NCBI GenBank assembly: GCA_037074705.1
Contig: CM073590.1
Location: forward strand, 133,071,600 to 133,135,599
DNA length: 64,000 nt
Direction of reading: 5' to 3'
From: Zhengitettix transpicula
Lineage: Eukaryota; Arthropoda; Insecta; Orthoptera; Tetrigidae
Position 1 is the stretch's first letter. Each line of letters opens with the position of its first letter. Position numbers and translations under genes: made by a program. Shown piece by piece: positions 11,135-21,634 of this stretch. The notes beneath the pieces were generated by a model. That model was not told the DNA's origin. It did no database searches and saw only the letters and a program-made list of their open reading frames with translations.

Positions 11135-12934
11135 TAGTTATATAAAGTTGTTTTCATTTTCGTACACTAATGAATTTTTGTTCTATAATCTCATTTACGA
11201 AGTTTGTAAACAGTTTCGGTTTTACTGATGGGAAAATTATCAAGAAGATTCCCGAATGGCCGTTAGAAAAATAAGTCGGCCGACACCTAGTGATATAAGA
11301 TACAATATTATACATAAGGGTCTAGAGTGAGAAAAGCAATTGTAAAATTTATTGAAAAAATATATTAAATATACGTCCTATTCTAGGACCTGTTGTGTTC
11401 GAAATGAAACTGTTTCAAAATTGAAATTTAGAGGCAAGGCAGCAGAACCTTGTCTATAAATTTTAATCTTATATTTTATACAAAATTATAAAAATTGCCT
11501 TACCAGATGTGGTCGCAAAATAGGACAAGTCGTCGCGAATTTAATATTTTTTTTAAATGAATTTTATAATTGTTTTTCTGACTAAAGGCCATTTATTTAT
11601 AATATTAAGATAGAGTTAGATAGTTTTTAATCATTATTATAATGGTACAAGTTTACTATGTTGGGGTTGTTTTCTGTATATGACATCAATATGAAATCAG
11701 TCGAGGTCCAAAAGGTAATGATCAAAAGTGGAAATCAATATATATATATATATGACAACTATATTTTGGACGGTGCTGGATACTGGCAGAGTCTGAGTCT
11801 CCTACGTACGAGTATAATACCGCAGGGACGTTAGGAATGTGGAAGACTCCTGTTGCATCCCAAACACTGATGTCAAGGCCGGCCATGTAATGGGAGACCC
11901 AACAAGTGTAATCACAAGTGTCAAGGTCAGGTCGGTCAGTGCTTCCAACCAAAATCTTACTCATTTTATCGAAAGTATCAATTGGAAAACCAGAGAGATT
12001 TCAAGCTCCTGCGTTGTATTGTTTCTATACGACTCACGTTGATGTATCTGTGTAAACCGTGAGTGTATATGTGTGCTATACGGTGTATTTATTATTTGAA
12101 ATTTAATAAATAGTAAAGACAAAGAGTTTCCTTGATATTCTAAACTCGATTTAGCTGATCCGGAACGTGTAGAAGTATCCTTATAATTGTCTCTTACTGT
12201 TTTTGGAACGTGCATTATTTGACCAAATAAAGATCCCTACGCTAGAGAGCAGACACTCAAACCAAAAAGACTAGGATGTGCAGGGAAATGGACGTTACAC
12301 AAAATCGCTTGGAATTAGTTCCAAGAAGCTATCCGAAGGATTCACGCTGTCCGGCAAGTAGTCGCTCTTCAGATAATTATTTTTATCAGGAGATGATCTT
12401 GCAGGACAGGTCTCAGGCCTAATAGTATTATTTCATTCTTGAGAGTAGCACACGATGGATGTTTTCAATTATAACATTCACTAACAGTATTTTCAGTTAC
12501 TTTGTTTCGTTTGTGGAGAAAGGTTACGTCAACACACGCTTACTTACAGAAAAATATAAATTATGTCTACAATCATCTCGTATATATAGCAAAAAAAAAT
12601 CTTTCAAAACCATTAATCTAGGCAGAAAACAAGTTACTGTTATTACATTTAAGAAAAAATAAAACACTCCTCTAATTGAAAAATTCAATAAAACACAATA
12701 GACGTAACACATTAATAATCCCTTCACGTATAAATTTGGTTCCTTATGTTTTTTAATCATTAGGAAGACTATTTATATCGATTCTAATCAGAAAAACTAA
12801 CGTTTGATTTAAAGAAGCTAAGTTAATGGTTTTCGATTCGGAGTTCCGAACAATCCCAAATATCTTACTGCAGTTTTGTGACATTTATTGCTTATAAACT
12901 TATACCTCTCGCGTTAAAGTGCAAGCAGAACAGA
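11135..12934. other. Unassigned DNA
   Basis: AT-rich. A short (TA)n lies near 11739. An 80-residue minus-strand frame (11722-11964) is open without low complexity but matches nothing I know. No paired ends or repeats link this stretch to other parts of the window. Confidence 0.4.
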
Positions 12935-13492
12935 AACCTGCAAGAGAATTCTCTCGCAGGTAACCTGCGAGGGATGTTCTCTCGCAGGCAGAACCTTTTA
13001 GGAGAGATACGAAGGGGCTACCTTTGCGTATGCCTTTTCCTCTCCGGTTTTGAACTAAGGTTCCCACAAGCCGAGGCACCTCGGCCTGTTTTGAGAGGTG
13101 TATGTTCCGGAATCACAGACCTTGGGCATACGGTAAGAGTTGTTTGCTATTCCCATGGGAATAGTCGGCCAGCTGCCTCCTAAACTGGTCGAGGCACGGA
13201 GAAGGGAATGCTGCGTCCCCACAGCAAACTCCTCTCCCGCTATCGGAAGGGCGTGGGACAAGTACCCAATGCCCGACCTACCCGATGCAGGTTTTTCTAA
13301 GGTTTTCCCTGCATTTCTTTAGGCGAATGCCGGGTAGGATCCTTAAAATATAGCCCGGGGGCCCTAGTAACCCTTGGCTACCTTCCTCTACCCTTCCGCA
13401 TCCCCCCTTTCAAATCCCTTCCTATGCTATTAAAGGGGAGTTGCCCAATGTGGATCACCCTCATGTAGCCTGTTGCCCTAAAAAAACCGTTA
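12935..13492 (+). repeat. Family A repeat, near full-length copy 2
   Basis: The most complete copy. The 5' end holds a small palindromic cluster (GAGAGAATTCTCTCGCAGG). Next come TAAGGTTCCCACAAG, GAGGCACCTCGGCCTGTTTT and CTTGGGCATACGGTAA. The middle has CTCCTAAACTGGTCGAGG, GGGACAAGTACC and GGTAGGATCCTTAAA. The 3' end has CTACCCTTCCGCATCCCC, GCTATTAAAGGGGAGTTG and CCCTCATGTAGCCTGTT before CCCTAAAAAAA. The short run of A at the 3' end recurs in other copies. No RNA polymerase III boxes were recognised. Frames across it differ between copies. Confidence 0.85.
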
Positions 13493-13611
13493 AAGTGCAT
13501 ATTAATTTTTGGAGAATATACCACTCTGAAAGGTTTAAATACCAAGTTTTTGCAATCTTTTATCCCCCCCCCCCCAATATTGTCTTTTGTAACTTAATGG
13601 TTTGTAATTTT

Positions 13612-13800
13612 TTTTGATTACGAGGGTAATCCACATGGTGGCAAATTTTTTCCCGTCTGTACTTTTGTGCCGTGCCTTACCGGTTTTGCCCAAGACTTGT
13701 GGGAACCTTAGTTCAAACACGGAGAGAGCAGAAAGCATCCCCAAAGGCAGTCCTATCTGTCTCTCGAGATAGGCTCTGCCGATGGTGAGTAATTCTATCA
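13612..13800 (-). repeat. Family A repeat, internally deleted copy 3
   Basis: On the minus strand a 5' part (through TAAGGTTCCCACAAG) is joined to the 3' part (ATGTGGATTACCCTCGTAATC). The central 300 bp are missing. It lies 120 bp from copy 2 in opposite orientation. A run of 13 C lies between the two at 13563-13575. Confidence 0.75.
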
Positions 13801-14384
13801 CGTACTTGAAACTTCTCAAGTTTCCTTTTCCGACAGAGACAACCGAATTAAAATATTAAGTCTCATTTAAAATTATCGTCCACCTCCAGAAAATGATAAG
13901 GATCGTGTTTTGATTATTTTTCTGCTGTGAGGAAGCTAAATTTATAAACTCTAGGTAGGTTTACTTCTTATTTGAAGTAAAAGACAAAATCTGGTGGTTA
14001 ATTGCATTTTTACTTTAACGTTTAATTTTTCAAGAGATACACGTAATGATAAAATTAATATTTTATGTTGGAGAACCGTTCTTAGAAAAATATTTAATGG
14101 TCCCAGTATTGAACTATACGGAAAGAAACTTGTTGTTTTCAATTCCGACGTTGAATATTTCCGCACCGCGCTTCTAATTGCTAGTTTTTGTCGTAGGGTT
14201 TTCAACAGTTAAACTCAATAGCTTAAATCAGGAGTCGCCGAACGGTAACTCGCGAAAGGTTATTAAACAAGAGACAGAATAAAGAATCCCCCTTCTGTTC
14301 AGTTATTATAGTAATTAATATTGTTCTTCGTATGTATCAATGTGTTTTTATAACACATGGCGAAAATGAGAGACATTACTATGA
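13801..14384. other. Unassigned AT-rich DNA
   Basis: Overlapping short frames on both strands at 13951-14212 have no recognised motifs. Confidence 0.4.
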
Positions 14385-14745
14385 ATGTACTAAATTGCAG
14401 GGGACGGAAAAATATTTAGTGGAAATGATTTACAGCTAAATTGAAGCTTTGGGAGACCAAGTTAGAAATGGAGACGTGAAACATTTTCCTGTCTTGATGA
14501 AGCAATTTGAAAAACGCAGAAGTTTTCAACCTTTTACCAGTAAGGTGATTTCAGAGCAATTATATCTAAGTTTTCAGGACTTCAAAAAATTGCACACCTT
14601 GCACAATTTACAGCAACATGAAGAATTTTCTGCCTGTGTGACCGAACACTTTAACGAAGACAGTCCGTCCTTTAACTTCAATTAATAGGTCTTCAAATTG
14701 ATTTGACTCTAAAACAAATTCCAACAAACCTAATCTGGTAACTCC
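14385..14745 (+). pseudogene. hAT-type transposase relic (GTF2IRD2/ZBED-like)
   Basis: Across two plus-strand frames the order matches the middle of hAT-superfamily transposases of the kind found in GTF2IRD2, SCAND3 and ZBED5. There is an L-N-x-x-x-G-R-K-N-I stretch (about 14390), then T-A-K-L-K-L-W-E (about 14430). After a frameshift come G-D-V-K-H-F-P-V-L, F-Q-D-F-K-K, a weak F-S-A block, and a decayed L-I-x-L-x-N-K-F-Q-Q-T. Only about 110 residues remain, with stops and one frameshift. The RNase H-like catalytic residues and the dimerisation domain are not seen. The spacing of motifs supports the assignment, but similarity is judged from memory of the family. Confidence 0.55.
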
Positions 14746-14757
14746 TAACCACAATAA

Positions 14758-14762
<5 letters not shown>

Positions 14763-14792
<30 letters not shown>
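14763..14792. repeat. (TA)n microsatellite
   Basis: About 14 TA units directly outside the left 59-bp inverted repeat. Confidence 0.9.
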
Positions 14793-14796
<4 letters not shown>

Positions 14797-14851
14797 CAAA
14801 TCCTAAAATGCAGATTCGCACCGGTAGCTTACGCTGAACTAAATCTCCACT
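14793..14851 (+). repeat. Left arm of perfect 59-bp inverted repeat
   Basis: Starts ATTTCAAATCCTAAAATGC and ends AACTAAATCTCCACT. Every base matches the reverse complement of 16122-16180. A (TA)n run lies on both sides. The arm has no coding potential. Confidence 0.95.
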
Positions 14852-14876
14852 ATATATATATATATATATTTTATAT

Positions 14877-16042
14877 ACAACGGGGATCCGAAATAAAAAA
14901 AATTATATTTTAACAAAGAAACAAATTTTATTTATCAATTCTTGAAACATTATAGAATTTAATAAAATATAAAGCATCTCTTTCTCTCATGGGTCTTTAC
15001 TGGGTTTGATAACAGACAGAACACTTAAATAATCAAAGAACCCAACATTTATCTTTAAATTAAACAGAAATATTTAATCGTCTAGACATCGACGAAACTT
15101 ATTAACGAACTTAATCTACCAGATTGATTCTAAATTTAAAAGAGTTTATTTTATTAACACATAAGAAGAGAACGATATATGACTGTATATTTTAATTCCG
15201 TTTACACATATTAATACCATAAAATTTCAACTTACGATTACTCAGGAACATTTGGCTCGTTCATTACACACACACTTTATAGACTGGACGTTTACACACT
15301 GACTCTAACACATATTATTGGTTCGACGATAGCTGATTCTCCATACTCGGTGAAGGTCACCCCACTTGCTCGTGGTGAAACTACTCTACGCTGGATGCTG
15401 TGTCCTGGTCTCCTACCATCGAAGATAGTGGTCAAATTTTGATATTACTACAGATTGAACTTCTGCATACAAAAATGTTTATCGTTGAATAATTTTGCTA
15501 TTTCTCTCGCAGGCTGCAAATTTCTCCATACTCGGTGCTCGCCGTACGCCTCCACAACCAACACCCAACTCCAACTAACTCCAACTAACTAACAAAATCT
15601 TATCTTCTCTTTATATATGACCGTCCCTTCTCTCTTCCTTTGTCCCCAAAACTACGTCGCAACTGCTCGTTGACAGTTTCTCCATTAACCCGAGATTTAC
15701 ATTCTGCAGATGCAGTTCCTTAGCAAATAGCTAGCCCCTCCGTCATGTCACATCGAGACAGGACCCGTAATTACTTTGCACTTGTATCCTCACCCCCCGC
15801 ATTCACACGCGCACTGTTCTAAAATTCTTCAGACCCCCCAACTCCCCTTGATCCTAAGTCAACACGCCGAGGGTCCAGCCCATTAATCAGAGACAAATGC
15901 CTGCCTTAATAGATTTATCTTCGACAGGCCACCCGCACATGTACCTTGCCCTGACTCCTTCATACTGATCCTAAGTCAACAAGCCACTTCCTCTGACGGC
16001 CAAGACCATTAATCCGAAACAATGCATTTCCCTCAAAGCATT

Positions 16043-16045
<3 letters not shown>
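14877..16045 (-). mobile_element. LTR-like sequence A set in (TA)n
   Basis: It shares long blocks with 19948-21586: TGGGTCT-TACTGGGTTTGA, CACACACTTTATAG, CACTGACTCTAACACA, GGTTCG-CGATA-CTG and CCTACCATCGAAGA. Both end GCATTACA followed by (TA)n. On the minus strand it has a TATA box (15609-15620) and AT-rich DNA further down. This fits a solo LTR read on the minus strand. Its left border is not a clean TG and appears truncated. No gag or pol sequence is present. Confidence 0.5.
15609..15620 (-). promoter_or_regulatory. TATA box of LTR-like sequence A
   Basis: TCATATATAAAG on the minus strand, about 430 bp inside the right (5') border. The related sequence at 19948-21586 has a TATATATA in the corresponding region. 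Confidence 0.4.

Positions 16046-16091
<46 letters not shown>
16046..16091. repeat. (TA)n microsatellite
   Basis: About 23 TA units abutting the right border (TTACA) of LTR-like sequence A. Confidence 0.95.
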
Positions 16092-16094
<3 letters not shown>

Positions 16095-16121
16095 TATTCA
16101 GCGTTGCTCCGTGTGACACAG

Positions 16122-16180
16122 AGTGGAGATTTAGTTCAGCGTAAGCTACCGGTGCGAATCTGCATTTTAGGATTTGAAAT
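16122..16180 (-). repeat. Right arm of perfect 59-bp inverted repeat
   Basis: Exact reverse complement of 14793-14851. Separated from the (TA)n by 30 bp that contain CGTTGCTCCGTGTGACACAG. Either the terminal repeats of a larger element or an inverted duplicate of host DNA. Confidence 0.95.
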
Positions 16181-19100
16181 TCAATAAAAATACAGAAGCA
16201 TAATGACTGACAAAAAACAAATACTGATGCATAGTGACTGACAATCGCTAAAACCTATTTCATATCATTTCAAGAACAACTAAGAAAACTTAAATATAAT
16301 AAATCCCTCTTCGTTTTGTCTGTTTATTGGTGTAATTAGAATAGTTACATATAATAAAATTGTATTATATTACCAAATTAACCTCTTAAATTGTAAATTA
16401 TATATTTTATATGGTATCAAACAGTATGTTATTACGTAAAAGTAGCAAATTTTTAATGCATATAAACATTGTAACAAATGCATGGCATGATTGAAGAAAT
16501 GTCTGTGTTGTACCTACAATTAAACAAATAAATCAACTCGATAACTATGTCTGAATGGCAGTGATCAACTACTCACCAGACATAGACAAACAATTGCAGA
16601 GAAGGAAAGTTCCAATTGAATTAAATAATTTTTTTTTCTAATTCTGTTGTGAATTTAATTTTGAAATTTCTATAAAAGTCTAAATAAATTTAATCTAAGA
16701 TAGTTTGTAGTATATAATACAAAAAATAAATTTGTATATTTTAAGAAGAAACTTTCTTGATCATAAATCTTGAAATACAAAAAATCAGTTCCCGACACTG
16801 GCGAGTTTGGTGACCCCTGGCTTAAAGTCCTCAGAATATTGTTTTTCTATTTAAAATTTCATTGTTTAATAATTAAAAATAATACACAAATTTCACAGAA
16901 CATGAAATATAAAAGTTATCGCTTAGTTCTCAGATACACACTAATTTTTTATGTAAATGCGTTTATTTAACAATTGTTGTTTGCAGTGAAAACTCATTTG
17001 AATACGAAATAGTATGCATTTTTTTTCTCGGAAGTAAATGCCTCATCATTTCGTCACGGAGGAGCGCATTGAGGCCGCTGAAGCTATAGTGCTAGGCCTT
17101 CAAGTGCTCAGCTCTTGCTCGTGTCAAATTTACATTACTCCAGGAAATCAGAAACTAATTTAAAATTGGTCTTGAATAGCAGAAAATAATAGCCTAATAC
17201 CAATTGAATCTGAAATTATATCGTTGCAACGTAATTTATCATCTTAATTAGACGTTGCTCAAGCATTATTTTCTTTATTGGGCTATTCTTGCTCCACAAC
17301 CTATCTTTGAAAATAGATCTAATTATAATCTGCCGTTGCCAATTTGTATCCTCGTCAAGTCAGCCTTTGATGTAAATTTCCTGTATCACCTCTCCCCATA
17401 TCAACCGAAAAAATGAAATTCCTGGGCATACTTTGATGTTTCTAACAAGGTTGATTGTTTCAGATACAGGGTAATAATTTCAGTGCTTTACCAATATGTT
17501 AGATATTTCTCTAATAGTTTCATGTTAGAAGTGCTTTACTGTCATGAACACTGGGTCGCAGACAATAAAAATCTATTTATTAAATTACTGAAGAAAGGAT
17601 TTTATTATTGGCAATAATAGGAAAGAAATAATAATCCTTAGAACTTCGTAAATTAAATTTATTTTATCAGAAGCTTTCAGCTACAACATACTATTCTCAA
17701 CTTTAATATAAAATTAAAAAATCAGCTAATTAGTAAGAAAAATTTATTATTAATAGAAACAACGTTTCATACCTGATTGTGACCTCTTCAGGTGTACAAT
17801 TTCAATTCAATTATAATTTATTATAAGAAAATTTAGATTAAATTTCTAACGTGCGGTTTTTTCACACGTTGTCAAACAACAACTGCGTCTCCAAAATGGA
17901 TAAAATTTTTGTTAGTACCATTAGTATACGCAAACACATTCCCTAGCTTTTGTTGACGAATGCTGCCATAAATGATCTTATTTATACAGTAAATAAGAAG
18001 AACTGACAATACAATTTAACACCATTTTATCCCCACATCAAAAGAATTTATTTTATTTTATTTCTCGCGAGTTTATTGATAATGTCAAGTTCATCCAGTG
18101 ATTGCCTGATTCAGAACGAGACTCTTACGGCATCAACATTCAACACACAATCGTCTAAGGTTTCCCCCACTCCAAACAACATATTGCCATCCATCCGTCA
18201 ATCCACAGTTCCAATAATTTCGTACACTTGATAAATGATCCCTTTCATTGAGTGTAGATTTATAGCCAATCACTGCCAACAACACTATTACTCTTTGTTA
18301 ATATCATTATAACTATTTATTTCATAATCCCTCATTTTCATGAATATGATCACCCACTCCTCGTACACCAGCATACCATGTTCCTATAACGTCAATTTCT
18401 ATCCTATTAATCATTAACTTATGAATATTTAATTGTATGAGTATTCCTTCCAATATTTTTCTCTTATTTAATTTTCATGCTTTTGGAAAACTGAATGATT
18501 AAGCAATTAAGTACAACAGGAATATCATTAAATAAATGAATAAATTATTGCAACGTGGAATGTTTGGAAAATTATATTTTTACTTTTAATTAAACTTACT
18601 TAATTAGATAGGATTTTGGGCGCCACTGAATACCTTAAATTTCATTAAAATTTAATTTATTATTCACAATAAAACAAAATTAGATAACATAGGAACTTTT
18701 CAATCAAAGAATAAATTTAGTTAATTATCAATTGCTTCAACTTATTGGCTTTACCTTCTTATTATTATTTACCTCGGCTATACTCTCAACTTTACATATT
18801 AAAAGTTTTACAAATATCGCAAGAGACAGGAGCAAATATATATAATTCACTGAACTCAGGGCGCCAAGTATTATTTTCGTGTAGAAGAGTCGAATTATGA
18901 TTGACAATTACATACTGTAATTTAAGAATTACGGCTGTATTCGGATCCTCGTAATAAAATGGCGGGAGGCCTGGATTCCCTTTTCCTGGAATATTGTAAT
19001 GTTGTCACTCCAATTTGGACGGCCAATTTTCGGGAGCAATAATTTCTCCCTCTTCATGATTTCAACTTTCTAGCAATCTCGTAGGCCCTACTGTCCGTCT

Positions 19101-19920
19101 ATTACAATATGTTAAAAATCAATATCGATCTGTACTGTATATTCAAAATTCTCCATACTCATTCCCAACAGCGACAAAGAGCTAAAAGAAAACAGACAAG
19201 ATCTTCCGCAAGACGCCATAGACATTATTCCTATTGTCGATGATATTATATCAACGTTCAGTGTTAAACTGTTTCTTAACTGAATTAAGAGATTCATTTG
19301 AATTAAAGGAATGGGTAAATACCGTGTCAAATTATTATGATTATATATGTGAAACACATTTCTCTCCGGATTAAGGATTGTCTACTAGAATATGGAGCCT
19401 ATAATGCTTGCTTGCTTGCTAGAGTTGCATTGTTGTCTCAGGCAGAACTGAGACGTACGGAACTTGAGATATTCAGAGCTGCTTGGACCACGATGACGGA
19501 GGTGTGTTTTGAGGAGTCAGTATTCATAGTTCCTGGTACCATGATTGAGCAAGTGTGATTAGGAAGCAGAGAAATGTTATATTAAAAGTCCCGGGTTTTG
19601 AAATTACAAGTCGACAGTTTGGAATATTTCGTATATTGCCATATTCATTCAATTATCAAAGTTATAGAGAACAAAGCTATCAACGGTAATTGTTCAAAAA
19701 ACGTTATCAACAGTTAGGAGCAGAAGTGATTTGTGTTTGAAAACTAAAACATCATTAAATCCCAAATATGGCATTTCTGTGATGCGTTTAAAAAATCAAG
19801 TGAGATCAAGCCCATATGAACAGCTAAGGGTAAAGTAAACAAAAAGGAATTTTATTAATTGTAAACCTAATGTGTAAATATAATTATCGTAAGATTTTGT
19901 TTTCAATAATTATTTAAGTC
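16181..19920. other. AT-rich DNA with scattered repeat traces
   Basis: No coding signal. A motif pair with 57.6-57.8 kb lies near 17740-17800: minus-strand TTGTACACCTGA, then GAAACGTTG. Two GGGCGCCA sites (18618-18625 and 18859-18866) resemble primer-binding sites when read on the minus strand but have no supporting LTR borders. Confidence 0.4.
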
Positions 19921-19946
19921 ATATATATATATATATATATATATAT
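19921..19946. repeat. (TA)n microsatellite
   Basis: 13 TA units at the left border of LTR-like sequence B. Confidence 0.95.
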
Positions 19947-20671
19947 TGTAATAAACAAATAAGAGACTCCTTCTATCTTTGTCCACCGTTGTGGTAGCCA
20001 AAATGTAATAACCACATAAAGGCATATAAATAAAAAGGATAATTTTTATGAACAACAAATAAATTTATTAACATGAAAAGAATTTACACATGAATTTACT
20101 CTTTTACCATTATAATATGAAACTCTTGCTCTCCTGGGTCTCTACTGGGTTTGACAACGGACAGAATCAAACTATTAAAAAGGCCCAGCATTTATGTTTT
20201 TAAATTATACAAAAGTACCTACTAAATTTATTTATAAACTTAACCTATAGCTTGCTTCTAACTTTATTATCAAAGAAGGGAACGAGATCTGACTGTTATC
20301 CTTTAATAACGTTTACATTAGTTAATATTGTACATTCCAACTTACTGTTTCTCAGGTCTTCTTCGACTCGTTCTTTAGACACACACTTTATAGCCCTGAC
20401 ATTCACTCACTGACTCTAACACAATATCACTGGTTCGCCGATATCTGGTTCTCCATATACAGCGAAATATTCCAGGTGTTCGTTGTGCCACTCCTTGACG
20501 TCGTTTGCTGCATGCAGGTCGCCTACCATCGAAGACAGGTCAAATTCTCGTACTCACACAGATAGAGCTTCTGTATGTTAAAAATGTTCATAGCTGTTTT
20601 AGTTTTGCTGACTGTCTCTATCTCCTCTCCCACGCTAATTGTCTCTATCTAACTGTCTAACTGTCCAACTC

Positions 20672-20890
20672 TTCGCTGCGTCCTCCGTCTTTCTCCCGTG
20701 CTAACTGCCAACTGTCTCTTCTCCCACGCTAATTCCAACTGTCCTTGCTGCGTCCTCCGTCTTTCTCCCGTGCCAACTGCCAACTGTCTCTTCGATGCGT
20801 TAACTCCAACTGTCCTTGCTGCGTCCTCCGTCTTTCTCCCGTGCCAACTGCCAACTGTCTCTTCGATGAGTTAACTCCAACTGTCTGTAC
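20672..20890 (-). repeat. 71-bp tandem repeat, three copies
   Basis: GCTGCGTCCTCCGTCTTTCT recurs at about 20675, 20747 and 20818, followed each time by CGTGC-AACTGCCAACTGTCT. The last two units are nearly identical with a 71-bp period; the first is partial and diverged. Confidence 0.85.
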
Positions 20891-20905
20891 AATAGGCGAT
20901 TCCCC

Positions 20906-20913
20906 TATATATA
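20906..20913 (-). promoter_or_regulatory. TATA box of LTR-like sequence B
   Basis: TATATATA flanked by C-rich DNA, about 675 bp inside the right border. Candidate LTR promoter on the minus strand. Confidence 0.4.
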
Positions 20914-21583
20914 CCCCTAGCCCCCCTTGTTTTTTCACTTGTTGCTAAGTTTCGTTGCAACGGCGCGGTGACAGAATCCCATTACTCTAATTTTCGTTCC
21001 GGCCACTGGGGTCCTTCCGCCTTCCGAACCCCGACAATCGTGACAGGTCCAATTTGTCTTTGGACCTCTCCGCTCACAAGTGCGCGATACTAATTTCTCC
21101 AAATCCTAGGTCAACAAGTGCCTGGACCCTCATCATCCCAAGCAATTGCTCCATTATACACGCTCGCATCTGCTGTACCTCGTTCCTGCAATCACTCATG
21201 ACTTGTCAGCTGCTCACTTTTGTCCGACTCGCACAAAATCTTTTCTTGAAAGTCCCAAGTACTTGTCAGGTCATTCGTTAGAGACAAAAGCCTGCTCTAA
21301 CATAGCCCCTTTGGGAACATCTGCTCGCCCACGTTCTGCCCTACGCATTCTTCTCGCCGTTTCCTAAATCAATAGGCTACTGGAGTCCTTCCGCCCTCCT
21401 TAGACCTAATTGTCGCATCGTCACACTCTGTCTATAAATTACGGTTCCTCTCTGCCGCTCACCAGCACTCATCCCAAACAAATTGTCTTACCGCTCCGTC
21501 TTGTCACCTCGTGACAGGACCCGCGGTCCCTTTTCCCTCGCATTCTCTTCACAACACGTGCGCTGCCTTCAATCCAATGCATT

Positions 21584-21586
<3 letters not shown>

Positions 21587-21632
<46 letters not shown>
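21587..21632. repeat. (TA)n microsatellite
   Basis: About 23 TA units abutting the TTACA end of LTR-like sequence B. Confidence 0.95.

Positions 21633-21634
<2 letters not shown>

Larger units (their letters stand above)
19948..21586 (-). mobile_element. LTR-like sequence B (solo LTR candidate) in (TA)n
   Basis: Bounded by TGTAATAAAC and AATGCATTACA, so the ends are TGTAAT...ATTACA, and flanked on both sides by TATATA. On the minus strand it has a TATATATA box (20906-20913) and an AATAAA near 20060. A 71-bp tandem repeat lies inside. A second TGTAATAA at 20004 follows a TGGCTACC (minus strand), which could be a decayed primer site; in that case the LTR is 20004-21586 and the first 56 bp are internal sequence. 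Short frames (for example 21054-21367) are C-rich non-coding LTR sequence. No gag or pol. Confidence 0.55.

Noticed and set aside
11722..11964. 80-residue minus-strand open frame
   Set aside because: Balanced composition but no motif, no splice sites and an overlapping plus-strand frame of similar quality; not enough for a gene call.
14793..14851. tRNA-like boxes (GGTGCGAATCTG, TAGTTCAGC) inside the 59-bp inverted repeat
   Set aside because: A-box and B-box candidates are only about 10 bp apart, far too close for a tRNA or tRNA SINE promoter.
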